A stretch of 64,000 bases of DNA from Nitzschia putrida (GCA_016586335.1 BLYE01000034.1:62001-126000); one strand, 5' to 3'; positions 31,701-41,636 are shown, counted from the first letter of the stretch. Numbers and translations: made by a program. The notes: a model not told the origin generated them from the letters alone.

Positions 31701-33406
31701 GAAACTGGGACGAGGCCATTTCATCGCGATATTGTCTTCGTGGGCGCGGATTTGTTGGAACTCTTTGCCGTACCATATTCAATATCACGGAGATCAGCTT
31801 TCCCACAAACTTTGTGCTTCTGCCCTACAGACTAGTGAAGGATGAGGATGGTCGATTGGGACTTGAATCTGCAGAAGCAGCCACCGTAGCGATGAAGTTT
31901 GCAGACTGTTTGATGCACTTGACAGATGCAGAAAAGGTCCTTCATTTCTTGGAGAAGAAATCACTGCGATTCAACTCGACCAGTCTGGGAGTTCGAGTCA
32001 GCCAAGATTGGGATCGAGTAGAAGCAGAGACAAAAGAATATGTGATGAAACTGTTGAATTTGTATGCCGGTCAACCAGCATACATGTATCTGCTTGATGA
32101 ATACACTGGTGTTCCTCTTGTTCCAGAATGCGATGACGACGACAAAACGTACCCCTTGGTGGTCTCAGAGGCCACGGAGACCATTCGTAAGTTGTTGCCG
32201 CTCATGATATCCGGAATGATTGTCATGCGGGGTGAACAGGCATTGCCTGTTTTGGCCCAAGTCCTTCTGAATGAGAACATTCGGATGGTTCAAGGACATT
32301 GGATTGAAGCAGCAAAAGATTTGGTCGGTTATCTGTATTCCCCCCAAACAGAATGGACGTCCAGCTTTCTTCAAGACTTGCGACCTCTGCGATCTCAACT
32401 TGTTGATTTCATTCAAAGGGGAGTCTCGAAAGATGCCCCTTCATCCGGAAGTAATGGACTGTCCAGTGAATGGGTCGTCGAAATGTCCTTGTTGAAAATG
32501 CTTGTCGAGATGCATGATCACGAACACACTCTCTCTGGTCTGCAAGCACGGCGCGCTGGTCTACAGGTACTGTGGACGGTTGACCGTGCTTTCCTAGACC
32601 CCAACTCCAAGAAACATCTATTCAGACTTGAGTTTAAGTCACTACAGGAGCTAAAAGAACAATCCGAGGAACTTGAAGAACAAAACCTCATCAAAAAGTC
32701 AGAGAAGCAAGAGCAGGAGTCGGATTTCGAAGAGGATAGTGACTACGACGACAGCAACCATTCAACTTCGTCCAACTCCGACTCAAGTGCTTATGACCTA
32801 CTCTTCGGTCCGTTGTCTTTTCACCAGCAGTTTGGAGATATCGAAAACAAACACTCTGGAGAGAGTTCGGAAAGCTCCCAGAACCCCGAGATGGCAGGGC
32901 TCCTTTCTTACGGGGAACCCCAATATGTTGCAGAACCCCCTCCCATCACAAGACGAAAGCTTCATTACGCGTCCATGACAGAGCCAATCTCTCTGCTGAA
33001 TTTTGGGGAGGACGACATGGACCTCGATGATGTTTTGCAACTAAGAATTCTCCTTGACGAGCAGGAAGCCAAACTTGAGTTCTTGCGAGATAAGGTGGGA
33101 GACTTGCAAATTGCAGAGATGGAGCTCCTGGAGCAGGAGGACCGATTGGGAGAAATGTTGGCCTCTGTCAATAATCAGAAAGATTTTTTGAACCTGGGAG
33201 CAACCAACGTGAGTATTTCAAGTGCGCGCAAACTGTTGATGCGCATCTGTGAGCTGGAAGACCGCGTGTCGTGTGGTGAGGTGGAAGTTGGTCAACTGAA
33301 GAATGATATTACTTGTTTTGGACTCGAGGCAGCCTTGAAGAAGACAGAGCTGCTATTTGATGATGTCGACGACGACGACGATGATGAGTACGACGATGAC
33401 CTGTAG
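28757..33406 (+). CDS. Large protein with disordered N-terminus, ankyrin-like segment and C-terminal coiled coil
   Basis: 1549 residues from ATG 28757 (context CACCATGA); an in-frame ATG at 28517 would add 80. Family not recognised. The first ~640 residues are Ser/Pro/Glu/Asp-rich and probably disordered. Around 30690-31080 the sequence has helical-pair repeats that look like degenerate ankyrin units (DEEGDLPVHILSRQL; LLPLHIAAIF..YDTLKAILERYPQAA). A long mostly helical region follows to about residue 1290, including ALPVLAQVLLNENIRMVQGHW, resembling an armadillo/HEAT-like stretch. The C-terminal ~160 residues form coiled coils (LRILLDEQEAKLEFLRDKV) and end in an Asp run. The architecture suggests a scaffold, but there is no catalytic motif. 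The end lies 100 bp from the convergent FAD oxidoreductase gene. Confidence 0.75.
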   Translation: MTNPHNVDICVTCVSEKPPQLPLREELPSLGIEVVYNAHGLGAEASKQEQQRELDEYQKSATKSKPGKSLFRKSQGKVGTPKVSNPHALSYSSYQRRLKHQHDESTRDRYEHQEEPIYRSPLSPSSVEREMYDEPPVGNVQFPTQSAEDLAVQEARNVFADFPDFEDSPEETRDVLKSPNQNHGARGVEDERQPSSPPTQAYSNDKSPSPSLDYDKSDIDSIHSDDSQAEAVMKSLEKIALSSLSRQVSPVPKRTNPLYGSKEESSKPSDEGRPIPSRDSTLSSKSVKVSSRYNEQHAPMEFYDLTAISDEDTTDRIQFEMNEESPYTEGTTSKDLSTLSSKKDPPESTGVQVVPSSAIHEQLPGLRLQIPEDDDGYGNIVLDLSDVVEESGPGSPLVYSPSSRHTRTIHSPRRRYAETIEEDGELLEEEEDREDNEDGFHRDDPMGVYAEDDVYNALSLHPFEEEANQYEQKFTRDIGHDDLVYHSPRKSFSEDGSSRQTASRESNSDSRPLSDFFLPPARVSGLTNEWDSGVRTHQDDLGLSEDRQTLSVKFSHDIEAHYYNDTYGPTQYTNIFGCANNYMEEEALPSSRGKDPENSTSLTHSRDGLVGLDISEKPTLHNLCAKEFPNRFTDGEPCLVKDLVDDVVELKSAVSQLVQQNPASCRQIDEEGDLPVHILSRQLMEWEAQWYQKVYEKARDDEEEKPGGGAGITTLYQTMSQLIDMLLRPLEAEEDSCRQPGSVGYLLPLHIAAIFTVSYDTLKAILERYPQAASQKCNLESIRTFIPNYSLPLELHNRLSTDFPKWEIEESNQDPEQEIQWTQSTIDRSYGTTGGMRRSDLMFAFNPEIIPYRQEIPRIRRLESRIRSEAAIVGDADDEDDMEMTYAARRLWEWMCTFQGKESGDNYEDSVRRVVQALSEKAVKYLASMPSSGGEPLISIALAKCVEAVQDRLDEIASTEVPVPMASLAFGYASGQRISFLRNWDEAISSRYCLRGRGFVGTLCRTIFNITEISFPTNFVLLPYRLVKDEDGRLGLESAEAATVAMKFADCLMHLTDAEKVLHFLEKKSLRFNSTSLGVRVSQDWDRVEAETKEYVMKLLNLYAGQPAYMYLLDEYTGVPLVPECDDDDKTYPLVVSEATETIRKLLPLMISGMIVMRGEQALPVLAQVLLNENIRMVQGHWIEAAKDLVGYLYSPQTEWTSSFLQDLRPLRSQLVDFIQRGVSKDAPSSGSNGLSSEWVVEMSLLKMLVEMHDHEHTLSGLQARRAGLQVLWTVDRAFLDPNSKKHLFRLEFKSLQELKEQSEELEEQNLIKKSEKQEQESDFEEDSDYDDSNHSTSSNSDSSAYDLLFGPLSFHQQFGDIENKHSGESSESSQNPEMAGLLSYGEPQYVAEPPPITRRKLHYASMTEPISLLNFGEDDMDLDDVLQLRILLDEQEAKLEFLRDKVGDLQIAEMELLEQEDRLGEMLASVNNQKDFLNLGATNVSISSARKLLMRICELEDRVSCGEVEVGQLKNDITCFGLEAALKKTELLFDDVDDDDDDEYDDDL

Positions 33407-33506
33407 GTGTTTTTTCTCTAATGTAATTAAAGTGAAAGTGTAAACGCAGCGAGCCTGCTTTGTAGCCAGCATTGTCGTTTTAGTCCTTTCTGATATATGG
33501 CGCAGA

Positions 33507-35726
33507 TTACCCCTTGCGATCATCGGCAAGCTGTTGTAACATGTTCTTCTCATCGGTATCGGGCCAGCGCTGGCTCAGAGTCGACGTTGCTGGCCACGGC
33601 CGTCCTCCAACTTCTTCAATTGGAATGCCCATTTCACGAGCAATAATAGCCTTAACTCTCGATTCGCAATCATAGTTGTCAGGGTCACCTTGACAGTGAC
33701 CCATACCTGCTCGTGTACGTTTTCTAATTCCTTGGGTACTGTCAACAGGAAGGCTCCGACGCAGAGCTCGGACCACCTCCAATTCAGTGACCTTTTCGCA
33801 CTTGCAGATAACATTTGCTGCCATTTGGCTTTCGTCGAGACCATCAGAATCATTTTTGCCAACCGGGCCAAGTTTGAGTCCACGCATGCCGGCACCTTTT
33901 GGGGTAATGATTGGTGCTCTCTGTGGATTGAAATTGGGATTTTTGTTAAGTTTACATCCAGTTTCTTCAAGAAGCCGAACAACCTCTAAGGCAATGGCTG
34001 GCGACCCAGCCAAACCAGGGGAGTCAATGCCAGCAACGTGGATCATGCGAGCGTCCACGGCACTGTTTTCAATAATCCAATCACCTCTGTCGGACTTCGC
34101 ACGAGCTCCACAAAAGCCATGAATTGTTTCGGAGGCATCAAATCCTGGAACCAACTCACGGCATTTGCTCAAAATGTAGTGTTGGATGCTTTTGGTGCTC
34201 ATATTCTTAGCGTCATCCTTGTGCATGTCTCGTGCTGTCGGACCCAAGATCAGGTTCCCCCACAAAGTCGTCTGTACCAGTACACCTTTTCCTAAAATAG
34301 GATCAGGACAGGGGAACAATGTGTGCTTTGCAAGGTATCCCTGGTTGCGGTTGAGAAGCAGATAGTCCCCGAGTCTTGGTTTAATCTTGAAACTATCATC
34401 TCCAATCATCTTTGCCACTCGATCAGACGCTCCTCCAGCACAATTGATCACAAATTTAGCACGGACAGTTTCTTCTTCCACTGTCATTCCTTCCACGATT
34501 TTGGAACTGCCTGACCCTCCCACTTTCATATCTTCCACATCAACTATTGTCCCACCAATTCCGACGACGCGCCCTGCTTTCTTGACGAGTTCCACCAAGG
34601 GCGTAGTTCGGGATGGTACATCACTTTCACCTGTGGAAGCACCTCCCAAAAGAAACATAAGAGGAGGAATGCCCAGCAAACACGTCGCAATAACCATGGT
34701 TACGGAATCGGTTGCCTTGATGGCCCCAGAACCAAGCGCAATGAGAAGTGCTACGGCACCGCCACCACAGAAGGTCGATACCAGAGATTTCGAATTGGAT
34801 TGGGTTGTCTTCTTTTGACCTCCTTCCTTTTCTGCCAATACTCTCTCGCCATACTTTTTCGGTTCCCAATGCCGCACTTTCAGCTCCACAATTTTGTCGT
34901 TAGACTTGCAATCAATGCTCGTAACCTCTCGTCGAATACGTAGCTCCACTCCATTGTCAACAGCATTTTCAGCAAGAGCAATGGCGTATTCCTGAAACAT
35001 TCAAGGTGGAGTGAGATCTCAGCAGGTAGAAACCAGAAATAAATGCAAACAGTATTGTTGGCGTACATATGGAATGACATTACCAGCGTCTGGAGAATAC
35101 AAGGCTGCTACCACATTGTCTTTCAAATATGGTTCCATTTCCAATAGTTCTTCCCGTTCTACGATGCGAAGACGCTCCACTCCGTTAATCTTGCCTCGTT
35201 CGAGCAGATTCTGCAGTTCCTTCCGATCTTCTTCCTTGGTAGCAACGACAAGACTACCATTCAGTTGGTAGCCAAACCGAAGTTCTCTGTCCAGTTGCGG
35301 AAACATTTGGTTGCCTTTCCAGCAGTACTTTGCACGATTGGTTCCAGGCTTGTCGTCGTATCCTGCATGGACAATGCCGGAATTCCCTTTGGTTGCTCCT
35401 TGCGATACATCATCTGCTGCCTCCAGCCACAAAATGGAGAGATCGTCTGTGGCGTACTTGGAAAGTTCTCTAGCAACCGCCGCCCCAATACATCCTGCAC
35501 CAATGATGCAAACATCGTAGTCCACGCCATTTCCAGCGGTAGTGGCAGAACGACTCCGCGGACACTTCTTGTCGGCGTCTTTACGTGTACAACCTGAGCA
35601 TCTTTCTTCCACTCCTGTGAAAGTACCAGCACAGGCATCTTCCAAATCCAACCAATGTCCTCCGTAGTAAACTCCTTTCACTCCATGTTGACGGGGGACC
35701 TCCTTCTTGGCTGCACTAGGAGGCAT
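33507..35726 (-). CDS. FAD-dependent glycerol-3-phosphate/2-hydroxyglutarate dehydrogenase-like protein with BFD [2Fe-2S] domain
   Basis: Two exons, 35726-35067 and 34991-33507, with a 75 bp intron (donor GTACGC, acceptor TTTCAG), 714 residues. The Rossmann FAD site is CIIGAGCIGAAVARELSKY near residues 73-91. The sequence then follows the GlpA/LhgO pattern: GNSGIVHAGYD, GSLVVA, and HVAGIDSPGLAGSPAIA near the C-terminal side of the fold. At about 616-680 is a BFD-like [2Fe-2S] domain with C-K-C-E-K-V, KRTRAGMGHCQG and a final Cys, as in bacterial GlpA-like enzymes. Two features are odd: an N-terminal Cys-rich segment (CAG...CSGCTRKDADKKC), and two hydrophobic helices inserted at about 290-340 inside the oxidoreductase fold. 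The enzyme probably oxidises a 2-hydroxy acid or glycerol 3-phosphate and passes electrons through the cluster; the substrate is not determinable here. Confidence 0.85.
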
Positions 35727-35988
35727 GATGGTAGAGATTACTCGTTGAGATGATGGATCAAGTTGTTGATGTCAGTTTTGTGAGGCTGTTTGGATTTTGG
35801 TTCGCAGGACGATTCTCATGCGACGTCACATTTTGACACTCTAGCTATGACGATGATGTCCAGGAGATCTTTCGACTAGGTCGACCCATTAGCAGGAACC
35901 ATTGCCGGAAACTGAAAAATTGCAGGCCACTACTATCTCATATTACAATTCCTTAGGTTACATCATCGGTACCGGTACATGTACTCTT

Positions 35989-38900
35989 TCAAAGAGGGAA
36001 TGGGATGGAGTCTAGAGTTGTTTCCAACTCTGGCACGGATATGTCGTCGTCAACAGCATCGTCATCCCCCTCTGTATTTCCCGTCGAGTGGGTCGACTGG
36101 TGTTGAAGGTCGAAAGCCGCTGACGAATGATTCGAGGCTTTCCCCTCGACTTGAATTTCATTAGCAGTTTCATTTGGAACGAGTTCGCTGGCAGGTTTTG
36201 CTCTGTGCAGCACGATCGGCACAAAATCCAATGTTGTCATACCAACAGGAGCCCAATCATCTTGGGTGTCACTCCTCGAATCGGAAGAACCTGACGACCA
36301 ACCTGCCGACGACGCCCCGCTTTTTGAGGAAGAAGACGACGAAGATGACGAAGAAGAGTCAGAATCGTCATCAGATGCATCCGAACTCTTTTGTGGCTTT
36401 TCCTCTTCTATCAACTCTTCCGGAATTGTTTCAGTTTCCACAATTGATGAACTGGGTAACTCAACGTCGGTTTCGGTAACCGGAGAAGCATCCACAAGGT
36501 CAGAAGCTAACTTTTCAACATAATCGTAGTCCAATTCATCTTCCATCATCATCTCCCCGGCAACGGATCGAAGTGCTACTGAATACTCCATGGGGAACTC
36601 ATCTTCTTCCTCGTAGTAGTACTTCTCGGCAGCTTCAATCAACGAGTAGTCAAGGATAGTTTTGGCAACGGGACGCAGGTAGATCATCTTGTCATTGAGA
36701 ACATCGTAATATTGCTTTTTGTAGGCCACCTCCATGGCACCTTTTTTCAACGCATCCACTGCGTCTTCTTCAATTTCATCTTCGAGTTCCATTTCTTCCG
36801 CCTGACGAATGATACGAGCCAACTCTTCCTGAATCATGCTGGTACGGTTCACGCCAGCTGTGGGAACAGCTGCGGGAAGAACCTCACCACTCACACTAGA
36901 ATCTTCGGCCTGGCTGTCGACAACGGTCTCGACAGCAGGGGTAGCGTCGACAAGGTCAGTAGCCAACTTCTCGACATAGTCGTAGTCCAATTCATCTTCC
37001 ATCATCATTTCCCCAGCAATGGATCGAAGCGCAACTGAATATTCCATAGGGAACTCATCTTCTTCCTCGTAGTAGTACTTCTCTGCAGCCTCAATCAACG
37101 AGTAGTCAAGGATAGTTTTGGCAACGGGTCGCAAGTAGATCATCTTGTCATTGAGAACATCGTAATATTGCTTTTTGTAGGCCACCTCCATGGCACCTTT
37201 TTTCAACGCATCCACGGCGTCTTCTTCAATTTCATCTTCGAGCTCCATTTCTTCAGCCTGACGAATGATGCGTGCCAACTCTTCTTGAATCATGCTGGCA
37301 CGGTTCACACCAGCGGTGGGAACAACATCACCACTCACGCTAACAACCTCGGCCTGGCTGTCGACAACGGTCTCGACAGCAGGAGTAGTAACATCGACAA
37401 AGTCAGACGCGAGCACCTCAATATAATCGTAGTCTAGCTCGTCGTCAATCATCATTTCCCCAGCAATGGATCGAAGCGCTACTGAATACTCCATGGGGAA
37501 CTCATCTTCCTCGTCATAGTAGTATTTCTCGGCAGCTTCGATCAACGTATAGTCAAGGATAGTTTTCGCGACAGGTCGCAGGTAAACCATCTTGTCATTG
37601 AGAACATCGTAGTACTGCTTCTTGTAGGCCACCTCGATAGCGGCCTTTTTCAAAGCAACCACAGCCTCTTCTTCGATTTCATCTTCGAGTTCATCCTCTT
37701 CCGCTTTGTGAATAATGTATTCGAGCTCGACTTTAATCATTTCTTGTCTGTCCACCACAGCTGGCTGGTGTTCAACAGGGGAACCCTCAGGTTCGGTCGT
37801 GTCCTGGACGATTTCCGGGGTTTCTTCCACGTCATGGACATTCTCATCTGATTTCTCATCCATTTTGGGACCATCCACGGTAGCCAATCCACTGAAATCA
37901 TCTGGCGGTAGTGGAATCCAGTGCTCACGATCTGTTGTGATGGCATTCATGATGTCTTGGGAAACATAGCATAGGGCTGTAGCGTAAATGATGGGAAATT
38001 TACCTTCTTCGGGAGCATAGTACTTTTCTGCCGCCTCGAACAGCGTCTCGTCCAAGATCGTCTGAGCCACCGAACTCACATAGATAATTTCCTTCGTTTG
38101 CATATCATAATATTGGCTTTTGTACGCCACTTCCACGGCGGCTTGCTTGAGGGCTAGAATGGCTTCCACATCCAATTTTTCATCCATTTCTTGCTCGGCT
38201 CGTTGAATGATATCTGAGAGTTCCAAGAGAATTTTGTGGACCCGTCCCACCAAACCCCGACAGTGCGGTGTAAGAGCCGTGCGCACCCGAATGGGTGGTG
38301 GGTGAAGCCGTACATATTCCTGGTATTCTTTGTAGACTTGTTCGGTGCAAACCATCGCTGCCAAGAATCCAAGCGTTTGCAACAACGTCCTGGCCAATAC
38401 AAGCATGGTTTCCGTAGCTTTTTCGAAATCATGCTGCATGCACGAGGATAGTTCCAGAACTACTTCCTTTTGGTGAAGTCCTCCAATAGTAGTGACAAGG
38501 CAAGCAACGAACATGGCACCCATTCTCATGCCAAACGATGCGCTGGTCGGACGAGGGACCACCATGAGCGAACGTGGGGTGCGATTCTTCTTCCTATAGG
38601 TACCCTTGACTAAAGGTATCGTTCGCAAGCTTGTTTTCCGGTTGAATAGCCTCGGGCGTCGTGATACCTTTGGTTCCACTTTGGTGGTGGTGGCAGTTGT
38701 GGCAGTTGTGGCAGTGGTTGTAGTAACAGGATCAACCGAATCTAGCTGGGTAGACCTAGGTTCTTCTTCGACAGGGAGTTCATGTCCCATGGAATGATCC
38801 GCGGTCAATAAAGATACATTATCCGCACACATTTCGGGATGGGACACTTCCAGTTTCGTTGGTGATTTACGACCGGTAGTAGTATCGGATGACACTGGTT

Positions 38901-39405
38901 CCTTTTGGCTCGTTGTTGCTTTTCGTTCATTCACCAAGCCAGTGAACGATACATGGTTATGAATCACCTTTTTCCGTGAGTGTGATCTGGAGGAGAATCC
39001 AAATAGAGATCTCGTGCTTGATGCTTGCTTTGGATTCTTATTGAAACGTTGCTGCGATTCTCCCTCCTCCTCCTTGGGAAGACTCTGTTCGCTTCGAGCG
39101 CCGCGTGACACCAGGTCGCCCAAAGAACGCGTCGAGGTGCTTTGTTTCTTGTTGTCTCGACGTCGACGACGAGAGCGAAACATAGTTAATGGTTTATCAC
39201 CCCGCTTCCATGGTTTTGGTCGGGGTTGTTGAGAATCTTTGGCAGTTGATGGATTGCGAAATAAACTGTTGGTTGATTTGGATCGTTTGGATTCCAGAGG
39301 GCGGCTAGCACGGGATTCTTCTGGATGTTCGGCAACACCTTCATCACCTTCGTGGTTCTGTTTTCCAGATCGCCAGCGAACAGATGATGATATGCGATGG
39401 AACAT
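35989..39405 (-). CDS. Repeat protein with four ~150-residue EVAYKKQYYDV modules
   Basis: 1138 residues from ATG 39405; the frame extends to 39429 but begins there with TTG. Family not recognised. The N-terminal ~280 residues are basic and Ser-rich. Two hydrophobic segments follow (about 293-310 and 333-354), which could anchor the protein or form a hairpin. Then come four copies of a helical module: an acidic EE..E-x-x-D-E-I-E-E helix, ALKK(G/A)A(M/I)EVAYKKQYYDV, KTILDYxLIEAAEKYYYEEE and FPMEYSVALRS. Copies 3 and 4 are nearly identical, copy 2 is close, and copy 1 is diverged (VAYKSQYYDM). A Ser run of about a dozen residues and an acidic tail close the protein. The repeated KQYYDV and AEKYYY elements are probably a folded helical unit; no enzyme signature is present. 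Confidence 0.8.
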   Translation of the reverse strand: MFHRISSSVRWRSGKQNHEGDEGVAEHPEESRASRPLESKRSKSTNSLFRNPSTAKDSQQPRPKPWKRGDKPLTMFRSRRRRRDNKKQSTSTRSLGDLVSRGARSEQSLPKEEEGESQQRFNKNPKQASSTRSLFGFSSRSHSRKKVIHNHVSFTGLVNERKATTSQKEPVSSDTTTGRKSPTKLEVSHPEMCADNVSLLTADHSMGHELPVEEEPRSTQLDSVDPVTTTTATTATTATTTKVEPKVSRRPRLFNRKTSLRTIPLVKGTYRKKNRTPRSLMVVPRPTSASFGMRMGAMFVACLVTTIGGLHQKEVVLELSSCMQHDFEKATETMLVLARTLLQTLGFLAAMVCTEQVYKEYQEYVRLHPPPIRVRTALTPHCRGLVGRVHKILLELSDIIQRAEQEMDEKLDVEAILALKQAAVEVAYKSQYYDMQTKEIIYVSSVAQTILDETLFEAAEKYYAPEEGKFPIIYATALCYVSQDIMNAITTDREHWIPLPPDDFSGLATVDGPKMDEKSDENVHDVEETPEIVQDTTEPEGSPVEHQPAVVDRQEMIKVELEYIIHKAEEDELEDEIEEEAVVALKKAAIEVAYKKQYYDVLNDKMVYLRPVAKTILDYTLIEAAEKYYYDEEDEFPMEYSVALRSIAGEMMIDDELDYDYIEVLASDFVDVTTPAVETVVDSQAEVVSVSGDVVPTAGVNRASMIQEELARIIRQAEEMELEDEIEEDAVDALKKGAMEVAYKKQYYDVLNDKMIYLRPVAKTILDYSLIEAAEKYYYEEEDEFPMEYSVALRSIAGEMMMEDELDYDYVEKLATDLVDATPAVETVVDSQAEDSSVSGEVLPAAVPTAGVNRTSMIQEELARIIRQAEEMELEDEIEEDAVDALKKGAMEVAYKKQYYDVLNDKMIYLRPVAKTILDYSLIEAAEKYYYEEEDEFPMEYSVALRSVAGEMMMEDELDYDYVEKLASDLVDASPVTETDVELPSSSIVETETIPEELIEEEKPQKSSDASDDDSDSSSSSSSSSSSKSGASSAGWSSGSSDSRSDTQDDWAPVGMTTLDFVPIVLHRAKPASELVPNETANEIQVEGKASNHSSAAFDLQHQSTHSTGNTEGDDDAVDDDISVPELETTLDSIPFPL
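36520..37745 (-). repeat. Tandem ~450 bp coding repeats (three close copies)
   Basis: Copies start near 36520, 36976 and 37421, with periods of about 456 and 445 bp, inside the 1138-residue repeat protein. The first two copies differ mostly at third codon positions and isolated sites, which indicates a recent duplication or gene conversion. A fourth, strongly diverged copy lies at about 37940-38260. Confidence 0.9.
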
Positions 39406-40029
39406 ATTGCTAACGATGGCCGCCCTCAAGGAACAGACGATACCTCGTCAAACTCCAATTTGACTGGTGGTGATCTCAGAAGATCGTTTGTTTTGAGAAA
39501 GAAGAATGGTGGGAGGCAGAGGTTTTTGGGCGGAGAGATTCATCATGATGATGTTGTGGTGGTGTCTCCTCCATTCCATGTGTGATGTTAGGTGACATCT
39601 GAGCTATTAAGTATTCAGGGTCATCCGACACAATTATCTAAGTAATTATGTCCAAATTTATCGTCGATAGAAAAATAGTTAGATGAGACATCGAGAAGAA
39701 GAAGATCGCAACCCCCCTCCCCCGCAACTACTAACGTACTGCTACCGGAACTTTAAAAGTGGGATGAATGGGGGGCGGATTCTGCACCACCGGGCAACCT
39801 TTTCTCTTGATACACCACCCCCAATTGGAAGATTACTCTCAAAAGATCGTTGCGACATGGAGTTCTCCTCGTCGTCGGCCTTCTTCTCGACCTTCGTCCG
39901 CCACGCACTCAACTTGGTTGCCCCTAAAAAGTGGCACATAAAATTTCATTTCACGTACGAAAACTCCGACGTATTTGAGTGAAGAAGAAAACAACACTAA
40001 CCGATACAATAGTAGTAGCAAACAACAAC
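39406..40029. other. Divergent intergenic region between the repeat protein and the peroxiredoxin
   Basis: 624 bp that must hold both promoters. It contains a GAGAAGAAGAAG stretch around 39692 and a poly-C/T tract around 39711-39722. Minor open frames on both strands are not convincing. No specific control site identified. Confidence 0.5.
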
Positions 40030-40779
40030 ATGCTTTCCAGAGTAGCGTCCCGAGTGTTGGCAGGAGGACGACAACAACAACAACTGTTGTTCACCCGAGC
40101 CTTCGCCTCTGTGGGTGACAAGGTCCCTAGTGTAGAGGTTCATAAAGGATTTCCTCCCAAAAAGTTCGACTTTGCCGAGTATGCCGCAGACAAGAACCTC
40201 ATTGTCGTTGGCTTGCCTGGAGCCTTCACTCCAACCTGATCCACCAGGCAGGTTCCTAACTACTTGGAGCACCAGACGCAGCTCCGAGAGGCAGGAATCG
40301 ACGCTGTCGTTGTCTATTGTGTCAACGATGGTGCAGTCATGCAAGCATGGTCCAAAGACCAAAAGGTTGGTCTGGTAAGTACAGCACTGTGTTCTACTGG
40401 TAGTACAGCACAACATACTTGTACCATACCGATTGTGGTCGGTGGTGTTGAAGTAGCGTGAGGGTTATACTAGCGTCGTAACTCATTTTTTTGTCTTTCC
40501 AACAACCTGTTTGTGCAGTCCATGATTAACATGATTGCCGATCCAAAGGGAGACTTGACCAAGGCTCTTGACATGGAATTGAACCATCCCGGTCCACAAA
40601 GTGTTGGACTCTATGGTCGTTGCAAGCGTTTCGCTTTGTACACTGTCAAGGGTGAGATTCAAGCTGTCCAAATCGCCGAGAAAGAGGATGATCCTGCCGG
40701 CGATGCCTTTCCCGAGGCTACCTTGGCCAACACCATGTTGGAGGTGATCGCTCAGGTCAAGAAGGAAAAAGGCCTCTAA
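40030..40779 (+). CDS. Peroxiredoxin (PRX5/PrxII type) with in-frame UGA, probably a selenoprotein
   Basis: Two exons, 40030-40374 and 40519-40779, joined in phase 0 (intron 144 bp, GTAAGT...TTTGTGCAG), giving 201 residues if the TGA at 40237-40239 is decoded. The N-terminus (MLSRVASRVLAG...RAFAS) looks like a mitochondrial presequence. The catalytic loop of this family is normally P-G-A-F-T-P-T-C-S; here it reads PGAFTPT-TGA-STRQVPNY, so the TGA replaces exactly the peroxidatic cysteine (residue 70). Homology continues without frameshift on both sides: VVVYCVNDGAVMQAW, MIADPKGDLTKAL, RCKRFALYTVKGEI. Peroxiredoxins of this type reduce peroxides with thioredoxin or glutaredoxin. Cys at RCKRFAL and VVVYC could act in resolution. 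A SECIS element should lie in the 3' UTR; I did not find a convincing one by eye. A Cys-to-stop mutation or base-call error is the alternative. Confidence 0.88.
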
Positions 40780-41636
40780 TAACCAACAAGAGGTCTTGGT
40801 CCTGTACTAGGAGAAAGCGGCTTTTTAGTAGATGTTGAGGAACAGTCGGAACTGGTGATGTTGCAGGGATTTTGGGTCAGAATGACGCCATTCCGTTGGT
40901 TGCTTGGCATCATCTCCTACTACTTACTAGAAAGGAGGATGCGGCTCTAATGGAAAGGCCGAACACCAAACCATTGATTGTTTGTGAGTAGCCATATTTT
41001 CAACTCGATTGTGCGTCTGATCGGGGTGTCTACAAACAAACGTACTACCCAGTTTTGGGAGTGTGGGACTTGGAAATTCCTGGATATTGTCTGAAGGATT
41101 GTGTCAACACTATTAACATTTAGCTCGTCTTTTTCCTCTTCTACTTTCTTGACAACATGTTCCACTTATTACTTTTACTATTGCCTAGCGTATCGCGGTA
41201 GCATGGGAAGAAAGGGAGTGCTTGTTGCTTGTCGTGAACCTGTAAAAGTGCAAACCAATTCCCCGCCAGAGAAGGGAGTAAAGCAGTAGCTAGATATTCG
41301 GAGGTTTTAAATGGCAGCAGTACGTACTACCTAGTACAACCAAATAATAGAGGCCGGGACTTTTATGTTTGATGAATCAGCTTTTCAATTCGCCCAACTG
41401 GAACGTCCCAATGGGATTGCCAAGACGTTTGTACATGTCCAAAAGAGGAAGGGTCAGGTGCTCTAATCCGCAAGGTCCACCTAATGTGGTGCCACTTTGA
41501 TGTCTCGATGATATCCTGGAATCACCACGGTAGCATGCGTGAGGTTGTATAGAATGAATGGGAAGGCCATGCCAAAATGGTGTATTTGTCCTTTAGCAGC
41601 TACTGGGTCCCGTACGTAGCGGTACAAAAATAATGA
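40780..41636. other. 3' UTR of the peroxiredoxin gene and intergenic region
   Basis: Expected home of a SECIS element. Hairpin-forming strings are present (CTCCTACT...AGGAG near 40913-40937; AATGG...CCATT near 40950-40976; CGGAA...TTCCG around 40847-40894), but none combines the RTGA and KGA core with an apical AA. No gene was recognised; the frames at 40947-41165 and 41101-41289 are short and featureless. Confidence 0.45.

Noticed and set aside
40845..40895. Candidate SECIS hairpin with CGGAA/TTCCG base and GTGATG...AATGAC
   Set aside because: The distance between the core strings is too short and there is no apical AA; helix II does not form.
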